Source: Chthoniobacterales bacterium (GTDB taxonomy: Bacteria > Verrucomicrobiota > Verrucomicrobiia > Chthoniobacterales > UBA10450). From it: a stretch of DNA of 21,849 nucleotides. Shown piece after piece: positions 1 to 7,413 of this stretch. Location: the NCBI GenBank assembly GCA_025980625.1, contig JAICXG010000015.1:1-21849 (forward strand), in the 5' to 3' direction. The notes under the pieces are model-generated. The model had not been told where the DNA came from and made no database searches. It saw only the letters and a program-made list of their open reading frames with translations. Each line of letters begins with the position of its first letter. The first letter of the stretch is position 1. Made by a program: the position numbers and the translations under genes.

Positions 1-45
1 AGCGAGCGCGGCCCGGTAAGAAAGGTAAACGGAAAAGTCGAGCAT
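1..45 (-). CDS. Possible 5' end of a divergent gene, cut by the window edge
   Basis: On the - strand an ATG at 45-43 opens 15 codons that read MLDFSVYLSYRAALA and run off the left edge. A short hydrophobic/aromatic start of this kind resembles the N-terminus of LpxL/HtrB-type lipid A acyltransferases, which would suit a neighbouring cell-surface glycosyltransferase. Only 15 residues are visible and no clear ribosome binding site precedes the ATG. The + strand is also open in frame 1 up to a TAA at 88-90, so the end of an upstream + strand gene is an equal alternative. Treat as a pointer only. Confidence 0.25.
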   Translation of the reverse strand, partial: MLDFSVYLSYRAALA

Positions 46-102
46 GCAGGGCAACCGCGCCGGCGGGAAACCCGGGCGGCAGCACCGTAATTTTGGCTGC
101 GA

Positions 103-2553
103 GTGTCTGCAATCACTATAATATCCCTCGTGCAACCAGCTCTGGCTCCAACTGGCCGCTCGGATTTTGTGCGTCTGATCGCGCGCCGCTATGCCCCTGC
201 CCGGCTGCTGCTGGTCGGGAACGAGGCGAAATGCCTGAGCGATCAGCCGACGGGCGATGGGGGCGGTTGTACGAGCTGCACGGGGCTGGCGGAACTCGAG
301 GCGATCGAGCACAACGGGAGCGCATCCCGGTTCGATCTCGCGGTCTGGTTTTACCCGCCGGAAATCGATCCGGTTCAGGACGAGTCGATGCTCGCCCGCC
401 TGACAACTTTGAGCGACCACTTGATCCTCATCCCGAGTGCCGGCGCGAATGTTGCAAAGCGACGGCCCGGGCTCGTTAGGCTGCTCGCCGTCCACGGTTT
501 TTTGCCGGATTATGGGTCCGAGATCGTCGAAATCGAACCCGGCGCGGTCCAGCTCAGCCGCAAACCGGTTGCCTCGCTCGAGTCGGTTCTGCCGGAGGTG
601 GAGACCGGTTTTGCGCGAATGAACGCGCAATTGCGCGGGCTCCATCGCACGCTTCGCACCCGCATGGCGGAGCTGGAGGCGGCCGATCGCCACATCGCGC
701 GACTCGAAGAAAAGGTCCTCAAACTGAAGCAGGCGAAGCGCGACCTGAAGCAGCTCAAAGCCGAGAAGCAGGCGCTGCGCAAATCGCCCGAGCGGAAAGT
801 CGGCCAGGTGATTCTTGCCCCTTATCGCCTCCCGCAGCGTCTGATTCGGGAGGTCCGGAAGCAGTTTGGCCAGAATCTCACGGCGAAGAATGCGTCCACT
901 TCGCCTAACGAATACCAGAAATGGCTGCAGGCTCGCCGGCCGACTCCCGAACTGCTGGCGACGGCGCGCGAAACCTCCCGCTCCTTCGCTTATCGGCCGC
1001 TCATCAGCATCATCACGCCGGTTTTCAACACCCCGGCCAATTGGTTGCGCGAAGCGATCGATTCCGTCCTCGAGCAGGCCTACGAAAATTGGGAGCTGGT
1101 CTTGATCGATGACGGCTCCACTCTGGCGGAAACGGTCCAACTGCTGAACGCGGTTGCAATCCGCGACCCCCGTATCCTTCTCGTTAGGCGAGAGAGCACC
1201 GGCGGAATTTCGGCCGCCTCAAATGCCGGCCTCGACCACGCCCGCGGCGAATGGGTCGGCCTCTTCGATCACGATGATCTGCTCGAGCCGGACGCTCTCT
1301 TTGAGGTGGTAAAATACCTGCAAAGCCATCCTGAAGCCGATCTCATCTTTTCCGACGAAGACAAAATCACGGAGGAAGGCCTGGCCGCGCCGCAGTTCAA
1401 ACCTGATTGGTCGCCCGATTTCCTCCTCTCCTACAATTACCTCTGCCACTTCACGACGATTCGCCGCAGGATCGTCGACAAGGCGGGCCGTTTTCGCCCG
1501 GAGTTCGATGGCGCGCAGGATTACGATCTTTTCCTCCGGGTGACGGAGCTGACCAACCGGATTCACCATCTCTCGCGCATCCTTTACCATTGGCGCCGGA
1601 GCGAGAGCTCGACCTCAGATAATATCCGGCGCAAACCGCAGGCACTCGAAGCCGGCCGGCGCGCGGTCGAAAATCACCTCCAGCGTCGGGGCGAGCGCGG
1701 CCATGTCACGGTCGATTGGCAAACCCACGCGTACTGGGTGAAACGCGAGCTGCGGGAGACGCGGCGGATTTCGATCATGATCGCGACTCGCGATCGAATC
1801 GATCTCCTCTCCCGCTGCATCTCCAGCATCATCCACAAGACGAGCTACCCGAATTACGAGATCATCGTCGTCGACAACGAAAGCAAGTCAGAGGAAGCGC
1901 GGGAATATTTTCGCAACTTCGAGCATCGGCTCCTGCAATTCCAGGGACCGTTCAATTTCTCCGCCTTGAACAATCTCGCGGTCGAGCAATCGACCAGCCC
2001 CTGGTTGCTCTTTCTCAACAACGACGTTGAAGTGATCGACGGTGATTGGCTCACGATCATGGCCGAGCACGTGCAGCGGCCGGAGGTCGGCGCGGTCGGC
2101 CCGCGGCTGCTTTACCCTAACGACACCGTGCAGCATGCCGGCGTCATTCTCGGGGTCGGGGGCATTGCCGAACACGCCTTTCGGCATTTCCCCGCCGACG
2201 CGCCGGGGGTCTGCCGCCAATTGCAGGTGACACGCAATTACAGCTCGGTGACGGGCGCGTGTCTGCTCACCCGGCGCGACGTGTTTGAGCAGGTGGGCGG
2301 CTTCGATGAGGAGCGGCTTCCGGTGACCTTTAGCGATGTCGATCTCTGCCTGAAAATGCGGCGGGCCGGTTATCTCATCGTCTACACGCCCTTCGCCCGA
2401 CTGTATCACCACGAGTCGGCGACGCGCCGGCGCAGCATCGAAGCGCTGGAAACCGAAGTGATGCGCGAGCGCTGGCCGGAGTACCTGGAACGCGATCCGT
2501 ATTACAATCCCAACCTCTCGCGCGAGCGGGCCGACTTTTCGTTAGGGAAATGA
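103..2553 (+). CDS. Two-domain family 2 glycosyltransferase
   Basis: 816-residue protein that probably transfers sugars onto a surface polysaccharide (O-antigen, capsule or similar) at the cytoplasmic face of the membrane. Two GT-A type family 2 domains are visible. The first starts near residue 299 (PLISIITPVFN) with an acidic metal/nucleotide-sugar motif FDHDD at 388-392. The second starts near 556 (ISIMIATRDR) with NND at 639-641. A charged heptad-like stretch at about 188-232 (MAELEAADRHIARLEEKV) looks like a coiled coil joining an N-terminal part of about 185 residues that I do not recognise. The start is the GTG at 103: an in-frame TAA at 88-90 blocks extension and the first in-frame ATG is near residue 96. 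The stop overlaps the next start (ATGA), indicating translational coupling. Donor and acceptor cannot be told; rhamnosyl transfer is possible given the next gene. Confidence 0.9.
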   Translation: MSAITIISLVQPALAPTGRSDFVRLIARRYAPARLLLVGNEAKCLSDQPTGDGGGCTSCTGLAELEAIEHNGSASRFDLAVWFYPPEIDPVQDESMLARLTTLSDHLILIPSAGANVAKRRPGLVRLLAVHGFLPDYGSEIVEIEPGAVQLSRKPVASLESVLPEVETGFARMNAQLRGLHRTLRTRMAELEAADRHIARLEEKVLKLKQAKRDLKQLKAEKQALRKSPERKVGQVILAPYRLPQRLIREVRKQFGQNLTAKNASTSPNEYQKWLQARRPTPELLATARETSRSFAYRPLISIITPVFNTPANWLREAIDSVLEQAYENWELVLIDDGSTLAETVQLLNAVAIRDPRILLVRRESTGGISAASNAGLDHARGEWVGLFDHDDLLEPDALFEVVKYLQSHPEADLIFSDEDKITEEGLAAPQFKPDWSPDFLLSYNYLCHFTTIRRRIVDKAGRFRPEFDGAQDYDLFLRVTELTNRIHHLSRILYHWRRSESSTSDNIRRKPQALEAGRRAVENHLQRRGERGHVTVDWQTHAYWVKRELRETRRISIMIATRDRIDLLSRCISSIIHKTSYPNYEIIVVDNESKSEEAREYFRNFEHRLLQFQGPFNFSALNNLAVEQSTSPWLLFLNNDVEVIDGDWLTIMAEHVQRPEVGAVGPRLLYPNDTVQHAGVILGVGGIAEHAFRHFPADAPGVCRQLQVTRNYSSVTGACLLTRRDVFEQVGGFDEERLPVTFSDVDLCLKMRRAGYLIVYTPFARLYHHESATRRRSIEALETEVMRERWPEYLERDPYYNPNLSRERADFSLGK

Positions 2554-3320
2554 AACCGCGTCAGCCCGATCACAGCGCAGCGAAGCCGAACGACCGGCTC
2601 TGGCGCGGGCTCTCCGAGGACGCACAAGCGGCGCTCATCATGCGCAGTTATGCGCGCGGCTCGTTAGGCGAGCGCGTCGCCGAAAGCGGGATTGAGGCCG
2701 GCGAACTGGCGTGCGCCGACCGCTCCAATCCGGAGCTGGCGCAGGTCTGGATTCCGGGCGTAGAAATTTTTCCGCGCACGATTTATCCGCAGCGGCACCG
2801 CGGCCTCTTCGGCGAGTTCGCGCGCCGGGACGAAGGAGCGCTCGCCACAATCGGGCTCTGGCCGCAGCAATGGTCGGCCGCGCGAATGTTTGCGCAGACT
2901 GCCAAAGGATTTCATATCCACCCGCCGGCCGTGCCCGATGAGACTTCGCCTAACGACTGGTTCCAGCGCCTCTTTCTCGCCGAGCCGAAGAACTTTGCCC
3001 TTCGCCCCTACGCCGAGGAGCAATGGGACGTGATGTTTTTCGTCCAGGGCCGCGCCGAGATGATTCTGCGCGAAGCGCGCGCCGGGTTGCCGCGGCGCAC
3101 CATGCGCGTCTTCCTCGAGGGCGACAATCATCGCGGGCCTAACAATGCCGCAGTCGTAATTCCGCCCGGTGTGGCGCACGCCATTCGAGTCGAAGGCTCG
3201 GAAGACCTGATCATGGTTTACGGGACGAGCACGTCGTTCAAGACCGAGTTTGAAGGCCGGATCGCGAGCGAGATCGAGAACGCCGAGCTGCCGGAATCGT
3301 GGCGAAAATTTCTCGCCTAA
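2550..3320 (+). CDS. RmlC-like cupin (dTDP-4-dehydrorhamnose 3,5-epimerase family)
   Basis: 256 residues, start ATG overlapping the glycosyltransferase stop by 4 bases. The C-terminal half looks like a cupin barrel: a strand pair around residues 157-175 (EEQWDVMFFVQGRAEMIL) and the later IPPGVAHAI near 204, which matches the IPxGxAHG strand of RmlC-like epimerases. The N-terminal half contains GVEIFPRTIYPQRHRGLFGE, also reminiscent of the RmlC entry strand. It is longer than classical RmlC (about 180 residues) and I cannot confirm the catalytic His-Asp pair, so the reaction is uncertain. Its coupling to a glycosyltransferase suggests a role in making or modifying a nucleotide sugar for a surface polysaccharide. 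The TAA stop lies inside a copy of the repeated octamer (3316-3323). Confidence 0.65.
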   Translation: MKPRQPDHSAAKPNDRLWRGLSEDAQAALIMRSYARGSLGERVAESGIEAGELACADRSNPELAQVWIPGVEIFPRTIYPQRHRGLFGEFARRDEGALATIGLWPQQWSAARMFAQTAKGFHIHPPAVPDETSPNDWFQRLFLAEPKNFALRPYAEEQWDVMFFVQGRAEMILREARAGLPRRTMRVFLEGDNHRGPNNAAVVIPPGVAHAIRVEGSEDLIMVYGTSTSFKTEFEGRIASEIENAELPESWRKFLA

Positions 3321-3326
3321 CGACTC

Positions 3327-4031
3327 TTGAAACGGCGGTTCGATCCAACCACCCCGGAATGGATGGACCGGCCGCAGCCGGTTTCGGAAGAACTCATCTC
3401 CGACCTGAGCAACCTGCGCGCGCTTAACCGTTATTTCGGGAGCTATCGCCTCGTCCGGCATTTTCTCCGGCGCTGGATTCAGCCTAACGACACTCTGCGG
3501 GTGCTCGATCTCGCCACCGGCTCGGGCGATATTCCGCGGCTCGCGGTGGAGTTTGCGCGTAAGCGCGGCGCGCGCCTGACGATAGATGCGGTCGATTGGC
3601 AGCCGGCAACGCTCGCGGTTGCGCAGGAGTTGAGCGCCGGGTTTCCGGAGATCCGCTATCACTGTGCCGATATCCATGGATTTGGGGGGGAAGAGAGTTA
3701 CGACATCGTTCTCTTCTCCCTCGCGCTTCATCATTTCAGCGCGGACGAAGCGATTCGTTTGATGCGGCGCAGCCGGCAACTCTCGCGCGGAAACGTGCTC
3801 GTGGCCGATTTGCGCCGCGGCTGGCTGGCAAAGCTGGGCATCGATCTCCTGACCACCTTTTTTTTCCGCGAGCCGATGACCCGAAACGACGCGCGCGTTT
3901 CGATCGAGCGCGCTTTTTCCTTTCGCGAACTGGACGAATTGGCGCGTGCCGCCGGTTGGCGCGATTTCGGCCATCGCCGCTTTCGTTTTGCCCGGCAGGC
4001 GATTTGGCTGGAACATCCCCGGCGCCGATGA
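3327..4031 (+). CDS. Class I SAM-dependent methyltransferase
   Basis: 234 residues with a Rossmann methyltransferase core: motif I VLDLATGSGD at about 59-68 (SAM glycine loop), an acidic second-strand end (IDAVDWQPATL) and a motif IV region FSLALHHF. This resembles UbiE-like enzymes that methylate small lipidic or polyketide-derived acceptors; the substrate cannot be read from sequence. The TTG at 3327, six bases after the previous stop, gives the longest reading; the ATG at 3363 (MDRPQPV) is a fair alternative and no strong Shine-Dalgarno sequence decides it. The 3' end overlaps the panC start as ATGA, so it sits in the same tightly coupled + strand unit although its role need not be related to pantothenate. 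The residues PND at about 53 are encoded by a copy of the repeated octamer (3483-3490). Confidence 0.85.
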   Translation: MKRRFDPTTPEWMDRPQPVSEELISDLSNLRALNRYFGSYRLVRHFLRRWIQPNDTLRVLDLATGSGDIPRLAVEFARKRGARLTIDAVDWQPATLAVAQELSAGFPEIRYHCADIHGFGGEESYDIVLFSLALHHFSADEAIRLMRRSRQLSRGNVLVADLRRGWLAKLGIDLLTTFFFREPMTRNDARVSIERAFSFRELDELARAAGWRDFGHRRFRFARQAIWLEHPRRR

Positions 4032-4861
4032 AAATCGTCTCCACCATTGCCGGATTGCGAGCGCAAGATCGCGATCGCCGCCGGCCGCGTGTCCTTGTCC
4101 CAACGATGGGTGCGTTACATGCCGGACATGTCTCGCTCATTCGTCTGGCGCGGCAGCACGCCGGTCCGGAGGGCGAAGTCGCGGTCAGCATTTTTGTTAA
4201 TCCGCTGCAATTCGAGCCGGGTGCGGATTTCGAACGCTATCCGCGTCCTGAAAAAGCGGACGAGGAAGTCTGCCGGGCGGAAGGAGTCGACCTTCTTTTC
4301 CGGCCCTCGCCTAACGAAATGTATGGCGAGGATCGCTCGACCCTGGTCGAGGAGACGGTGCTCTCGGAGCGGCTTTGCGGGGCCTCGCGGCCGGGGCACT
4401 TCCACGGCGTCTGCACCGTGGTAACGAAATTATTTCATCTCCTCGAGCCGGAAGCGGCGGTCTTTGGCGAAAAGGATTTCCAACAGCTGGCCGTCGTTAG
4501 GCGAATGGTGCGCGATCTGGATTTTGTAATCAAAATCATTGCCGCCCCGATTGTTCGCGACCCAGATGGGCTGGCAATGAGTTCGCGCAATCAATATCTC
4601 AATCCCGAAGAACGCGCCCAGGCCCCGGTGATTCGGCGCGCGCTGCTGGCGGCGGCGCAGTCGCAGGAAAAACCCGCGGCCGCCGTTCTCGCCAGAGTGC
4701 GGGGGACGATCGAGTCGGCTCCTCTCGCTCGCATCGATTATGCGGAGATCGTGGGCGCGGACGACCTGCAGCCGCGCCTAACGATCGAGCCGCGCACCCT
4801 TCTCGCGGTCGCGGTCTTCTTCGGCCGCACACGTCTGATCGACAACATTCTCCTCGCATGA
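4028..4861 (+). CDS. panC: Pantothenate synthetase
   Basis: 277-residue cytoplasmic ligase that joins pantoate and beta-alanine using ATP, the last step of vitamin B5 synthesis. Diagnostic motifs are present: PTMGALHAGH at 25-34 (nucleotidyl-transferase HxGH signature), IFVNPLQF, RPGHFHGV, FGEKDFQQL at 146-154 and MSSRNQYL from 184. Length is as expected for the family. The frame stays open far upstream to 3596, but the ATG at 4028 aligns with the usual N-terminus (MKIVSTIAGLR) and overlaps the methyltransferase stop, so that start is chosen. The stop overlaps the nadB ATG. Three copies of the repeated octamer lie in the gene (4310, 4494, 4777), encoding PNE, VR and LT. Confidence 0.97.
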   Translation: MKIVSTIAGLRAQDRDRRRPRVLVPTMGALHAGHVSLIRLARQHAGPEGEVAVSIFVNPLQFEPGADFERYPRPEKADEEVCRAEGVDLLFRPSPNEMYGEDRSTLVEETVLSERLCGASRPGHFHGVCTVVTKLFHLLEPEAAVFGEKDFQQLAVVRRMVRDLDFVIKIIAAPIVRDPDGLAMSSRNQYLNPEERAQAPVIRRALLAAAQSQEKPAAAVLARVRGTIESAPLARIDYAEIVGADDLQPRLTIEPRTLLAVAVFFGRTRLIDNILLA

Positions 4862-6456
4862 GGGATTACGACTTTGTCGTCATCGGGAGCGGGATCGCCG
4901 GCCTCACGTTTGCGATCAAAGCGGCAAAGCACGGCCGGGTCGCGATCCTAACGAAACGCAAAGGCGCGGACTCGAACACGGCCTGGGCGCAGGGCGGGGT
5001 GGCGTGCGTGACGAGCGATGAGGATTCCTTTGATCTCCACATTTGCGACACAATCGAAGCGGGCGCGGGGCTGTGCGATCCAGGCGCGGTCGAGACGGTG
5101 GTAAAGGAAGGACCGGCGCGAATCCGCGAGTTGGTCGAGCTCGGGTTGCAATTCGACCAGCGCGATATCTCGGGCCATCGCGAGTTCGACCTCGGGCGCG
5201 AAGGCGGCCATTCGAAGCGACGCGTTCTGCACGTGCATGATCTGACCGGTCACGAGATCGAGACGACGCTGCTCCGGGCGGCGCGATCCTCGCCTAACAT
5301 TGAATTGCTCGAGAACCACATGGCGGTGGATCTCATCACCGCGGCGAAGCTCGGGTTTGCGACCGAGGACCATTGTCTCGGGGTTTATGTGCTCGATGAA
5401 GTCTCGGGCACGGTTGAGACGCTGCGGAGTGATCGACTGGTGGTCGCGACCGGCGGGTGCGGCAAGGTTTACCTCTACACAACCAACCCCGCGGTTGCGA
5501 CCGGTGACGGCGTGGCGATGGCCTGGCGGGCGGGCGCCGTGATTGCAAACATGGAATTCATTCAGTTTCATCCGACCTGTCTATTTCATCCCCTGGCGAC
5601 GTCGTTTCTCATCTCCGAAGCGGTCCGGGGCGAAGGTGGGATTTTGCGTAATCGCAAAGGCGAAGATTTCATGTCGCGGGCGCATCCGAAAGGCGCGCTC
5701 GCGCCACGCGACATCGTGGCCCGCGCGATTGATGCGGAGATGAAACGGACCGGCGCGCAATGCGTTTATCTCGATATCACGCATCGGTCGCGGGAGTTTT
5801 TGCAGGAGCGTTTCCCCAACATTTACGAGACCTGCCTGCGTAATGGGATCGACATGGCGGAAGAGCCGATCCCGGTGGTGCCGGCGGCGCATTATCAGTG
5901 CGGCGGGATCAAGACCGACATCAATGGTGCCACCAGCCTGCCGGGTTTATATGCGATCGGCGAAGTGGCGTGCACCGGTCTGCATGGTGCGAATCGACTC
6001 GCGAGCAACTCGCTCCTCGAAGGCCTGGTGGTGGCGCATCGCGCCTGCGAAGCGATCGTTAGGCACCGGCCGCCGGCCCATCCGGCGGGCTCGTTGTCCC
6101 TCCCGGAATGGGTTGCCGGCGACACCCAGGATGTGGACGAACTGGTCGTGATTTATCACAACTGGGATGAGATTCGGCGGCTGATGTGGGATTACGTCGG
6201 CATCGTCCGGACCGATAAGCGGCTGCAACGGGCGAGCGCGCGCTTGCGCAATCTCCAGCGCGAGATCCAGGAGTTTTACTGGAATTTCCGCATCACGGTT
6301 GACCTGCTCGAACTGCGGAATCTCGCCACGACCGCGGCGCTTATCGTCGACTCGGCGCTGAGCCGAAAGGAAAGTCGGGGCTTGCATTACACGATGGATT
6401 ATCCGGAAATGGATGAATGTTTGCGCCGCGACACGTTGCTGAGCGTCGCCAGTTGA
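4858..6456 (+). CDS. nadB: L-aspartate oxidase
   Basis: 532-residue FAD enzyme that oxidises L-aspartate to iminoaspartate, the first step of de novo NAD synthesis. The N-terminal dinucleotide-binding loop GSGIAGLT begins at residue 10, followed by the family signature NTAWAQGGVA, HDLTGHEI, the GALAPRDIVARAID segment and HYQCGGI near 345, then GLHGANRLASNSLLE. The C-terminal helical domain is complete. The ATG overlaps the panC stop by four bases, so the two are probably translated from one message; both consume aspartate-derived carbon (beta-alanine for PanC, iminoaspartate for NadA). nadA and nadC are not in the window. Two repeated octamers occur in the gene (4947 and 6056, encoding LT and VR). 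Confidence 0.97.
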   Translation: MRDYDFVVIGSGIAGLTFAIKAAKHGRVAILTKRKGADSNTAWAQGGVACVTSDEDSFDLHICDTIEAGAGLCDPGAVETVVKEGPARIRELVELGLQFDQRDISGHREFDLGREGGHSKRRVLHVHDLTGHEIETTLLRAARSSPNIELLENHMAVDLITAAKLGFATEDHCLGVYVLDEVSGTVETLRSDRLVVATGGCGKVYLYTTNPAVATGDGVAMAWRAGAVIANMEFIQFHPTCLFHPLATSFLISEAVRGEGGILRNRKGEDFMSRAHPKGALAPRDIVARAIDAEMKRTGAQCVYLDITHRSREFLQERFPNIYETCLRNGIDMAEEPIPVVPAAHYQCGGIKTDINGATSLPGLYAIGEVACTGLHGANRLASNSLLEGLVVAHRACEAIVRHRPPAHPAGSLSLPEWVAGDTQDVDELVVIYHNWDEIRRLMWDYVGIVRTDKRLQRASARLRNLQREIQEFYWNFRITVDLLELRNLATTAALIVDSALSRKESRGLHYTMDYPEMDECLRRDTLLSVAS

Positions 6457-6541
6457 GGGCCGCTGGAATGGATCGTGCTAAAGGAGAATGGGTGAAAGAC
6501 GCTTGCCTCCGCGATCAATCCTGCTAGAACGAAAGGCGGAA

Positions 6542-7387
6542 ATGCTGGCCAGACCGACCAAAATTCTCAGCCTGATCGTGGCCGGCGCCAGCCTGAGCGC
6601 AATTGCTGCGCGAGGACAATCGCCTTACGAGAGCAGCGCCGATTTCGCGCGTTACGCGATGAAGTTGCGGGCGCAGGCGCTCCTGAAGGTCGAGCCGCAG
6701 GTGTTTGTCCCGACAACTTCCCGCTTTTCCAGTTCTCGTTATCCGTGGAAGACAGACATCGTGACGACGATTTTCTGGATTGGAGAACAGCCGACCGCGA
6801 ATAATCCGGTGCCGAATCACAAAAGCTCGTGGGACTCGGATTGGTCGCGCAACTACGGCGGCTACGACAATCCCGATCCGTTGCGCCGGCACGATTATAT
6901 CCCGGTTTCGTTCGTGCCGCGTCAGAATCCATTTTACTGCGCGCTGCCGTATAACGACGTCTCGCACGGGCAGTTCAAGGCGGAAGCGCCGATCGTGGTG
7001 CCGTGGTTTCGCCAGGCGTTTGTGCAACAGGGACATTCGGTTTGCAAAGATCGCTGGGTTGCGATTCGCCATGGCAACCGCGTCTGTTACGCGCAGTGGG
7101 AGGACTGCGGGCCCTTTCGCACCGATCATTATCAGTATGTTTTTCAGAACGAGCGGCCGAAGCCAAACCTGAACCACGGCGCCGGTCTGGACGTGTCGCC
7201 CGCTGTGCGCGACTACCTCGGGTTGGGCCCGCTTTCAATTAACGATTGGAAGTTTGTTGAAGTGCGCGAAGTGGCACCGGGGCCATGGCGGAATTACGGC
7301 GATAACAACAACTTCGTCATTGCCCGCCGCCAAACCGAGCAGCGGTTGGCCGAGCAATACTCGACCAAGAAAAAGGCGAAGAAGTAG
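6542..7387 (+). CDS. Secreted protein with a probable double-psi beta-barrel (RlpA/expansin-like) domain
   Basis: 281 residues from the ATG at 6542, which directly precedes a Sec signal peptide (MLARPTKILSLIVAGASLSA, cleavage probably near residues 25-28), so the protein is exported. An upstream in-frame ATG at 6488 would put about 18 hydrophilic residues before the signal; an AAGGAG lies only one base before it, so it is less likely but possible. The body contains four cysteines and a conserved-looking core, DRWVAIRHGNRVCYAQWEDC followed by GAGLDVSPAVRDYLGL. That arrangement is typical of double-psi barrel domains of RlpA and expansin-like wall proteins. The tail is lysine-rich. Peptidoglycan or polysaccharide binding is inference from fold resemblance. 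The gene has no copy of the repeated octamer. Confidence 0.7.
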   Translation: MLARPTKILSLIVAGASLSAIAARGQSPYESSADFARYAMKLRAQALLKVEPQVFVPTTSRFSSSRYPWKTDIVTTIFWIGEQPTANNPVPNHKSSWDSDWSRNYGGYDNPDPLRRHDYIPVSFVPRQNPFYCALPYNDVSHGQFKAEAPIVVPWFRQAFVQQGHSVCKDRWVAIRHGNRVCYAQWEDCGPFRTDHYQYVFQNERPKPNLNHGAGLDVSPAVRDYLGLGPLSINDWKFVEVREVAPGPWRNYGDNNNFVIARRQTEQRLAEQYSTKKKAKK

Positions 7388-7413
7388 GGTCGCTGGGCGC
7401 CCTAGCCACCCTG

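Noticed and set aside
1219..2412. Several - strand open frames opposite the glycosyltransferase.
   Set aside because: They lie wholly within a gene with clear family motifs on the + strand and have no recognisable product.
3596..4027. Open extension upstream of panC in the same frame.
   Set aside because: It overlaps the methyltransferase in another frame, and PanC homology begins at the ATG at 4028.
2664..4103. A 479-residue open frame on the - strand opposite the cupin and methyltransferase genes.
   Set aside because: The + strand frames have recognisable family motifs and coupled starts and stops; the long antisense frame is a by-product of GC-rich codon bias and its translation resembles nothing.
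7395..7402. Palindrome GGGCGCCC in the 26-bp convergent gap after the barrel-like gene.
   Set aside because: It is only eight bases with no loop and no T-run; too common in GC-rich DNA to call a terminator.
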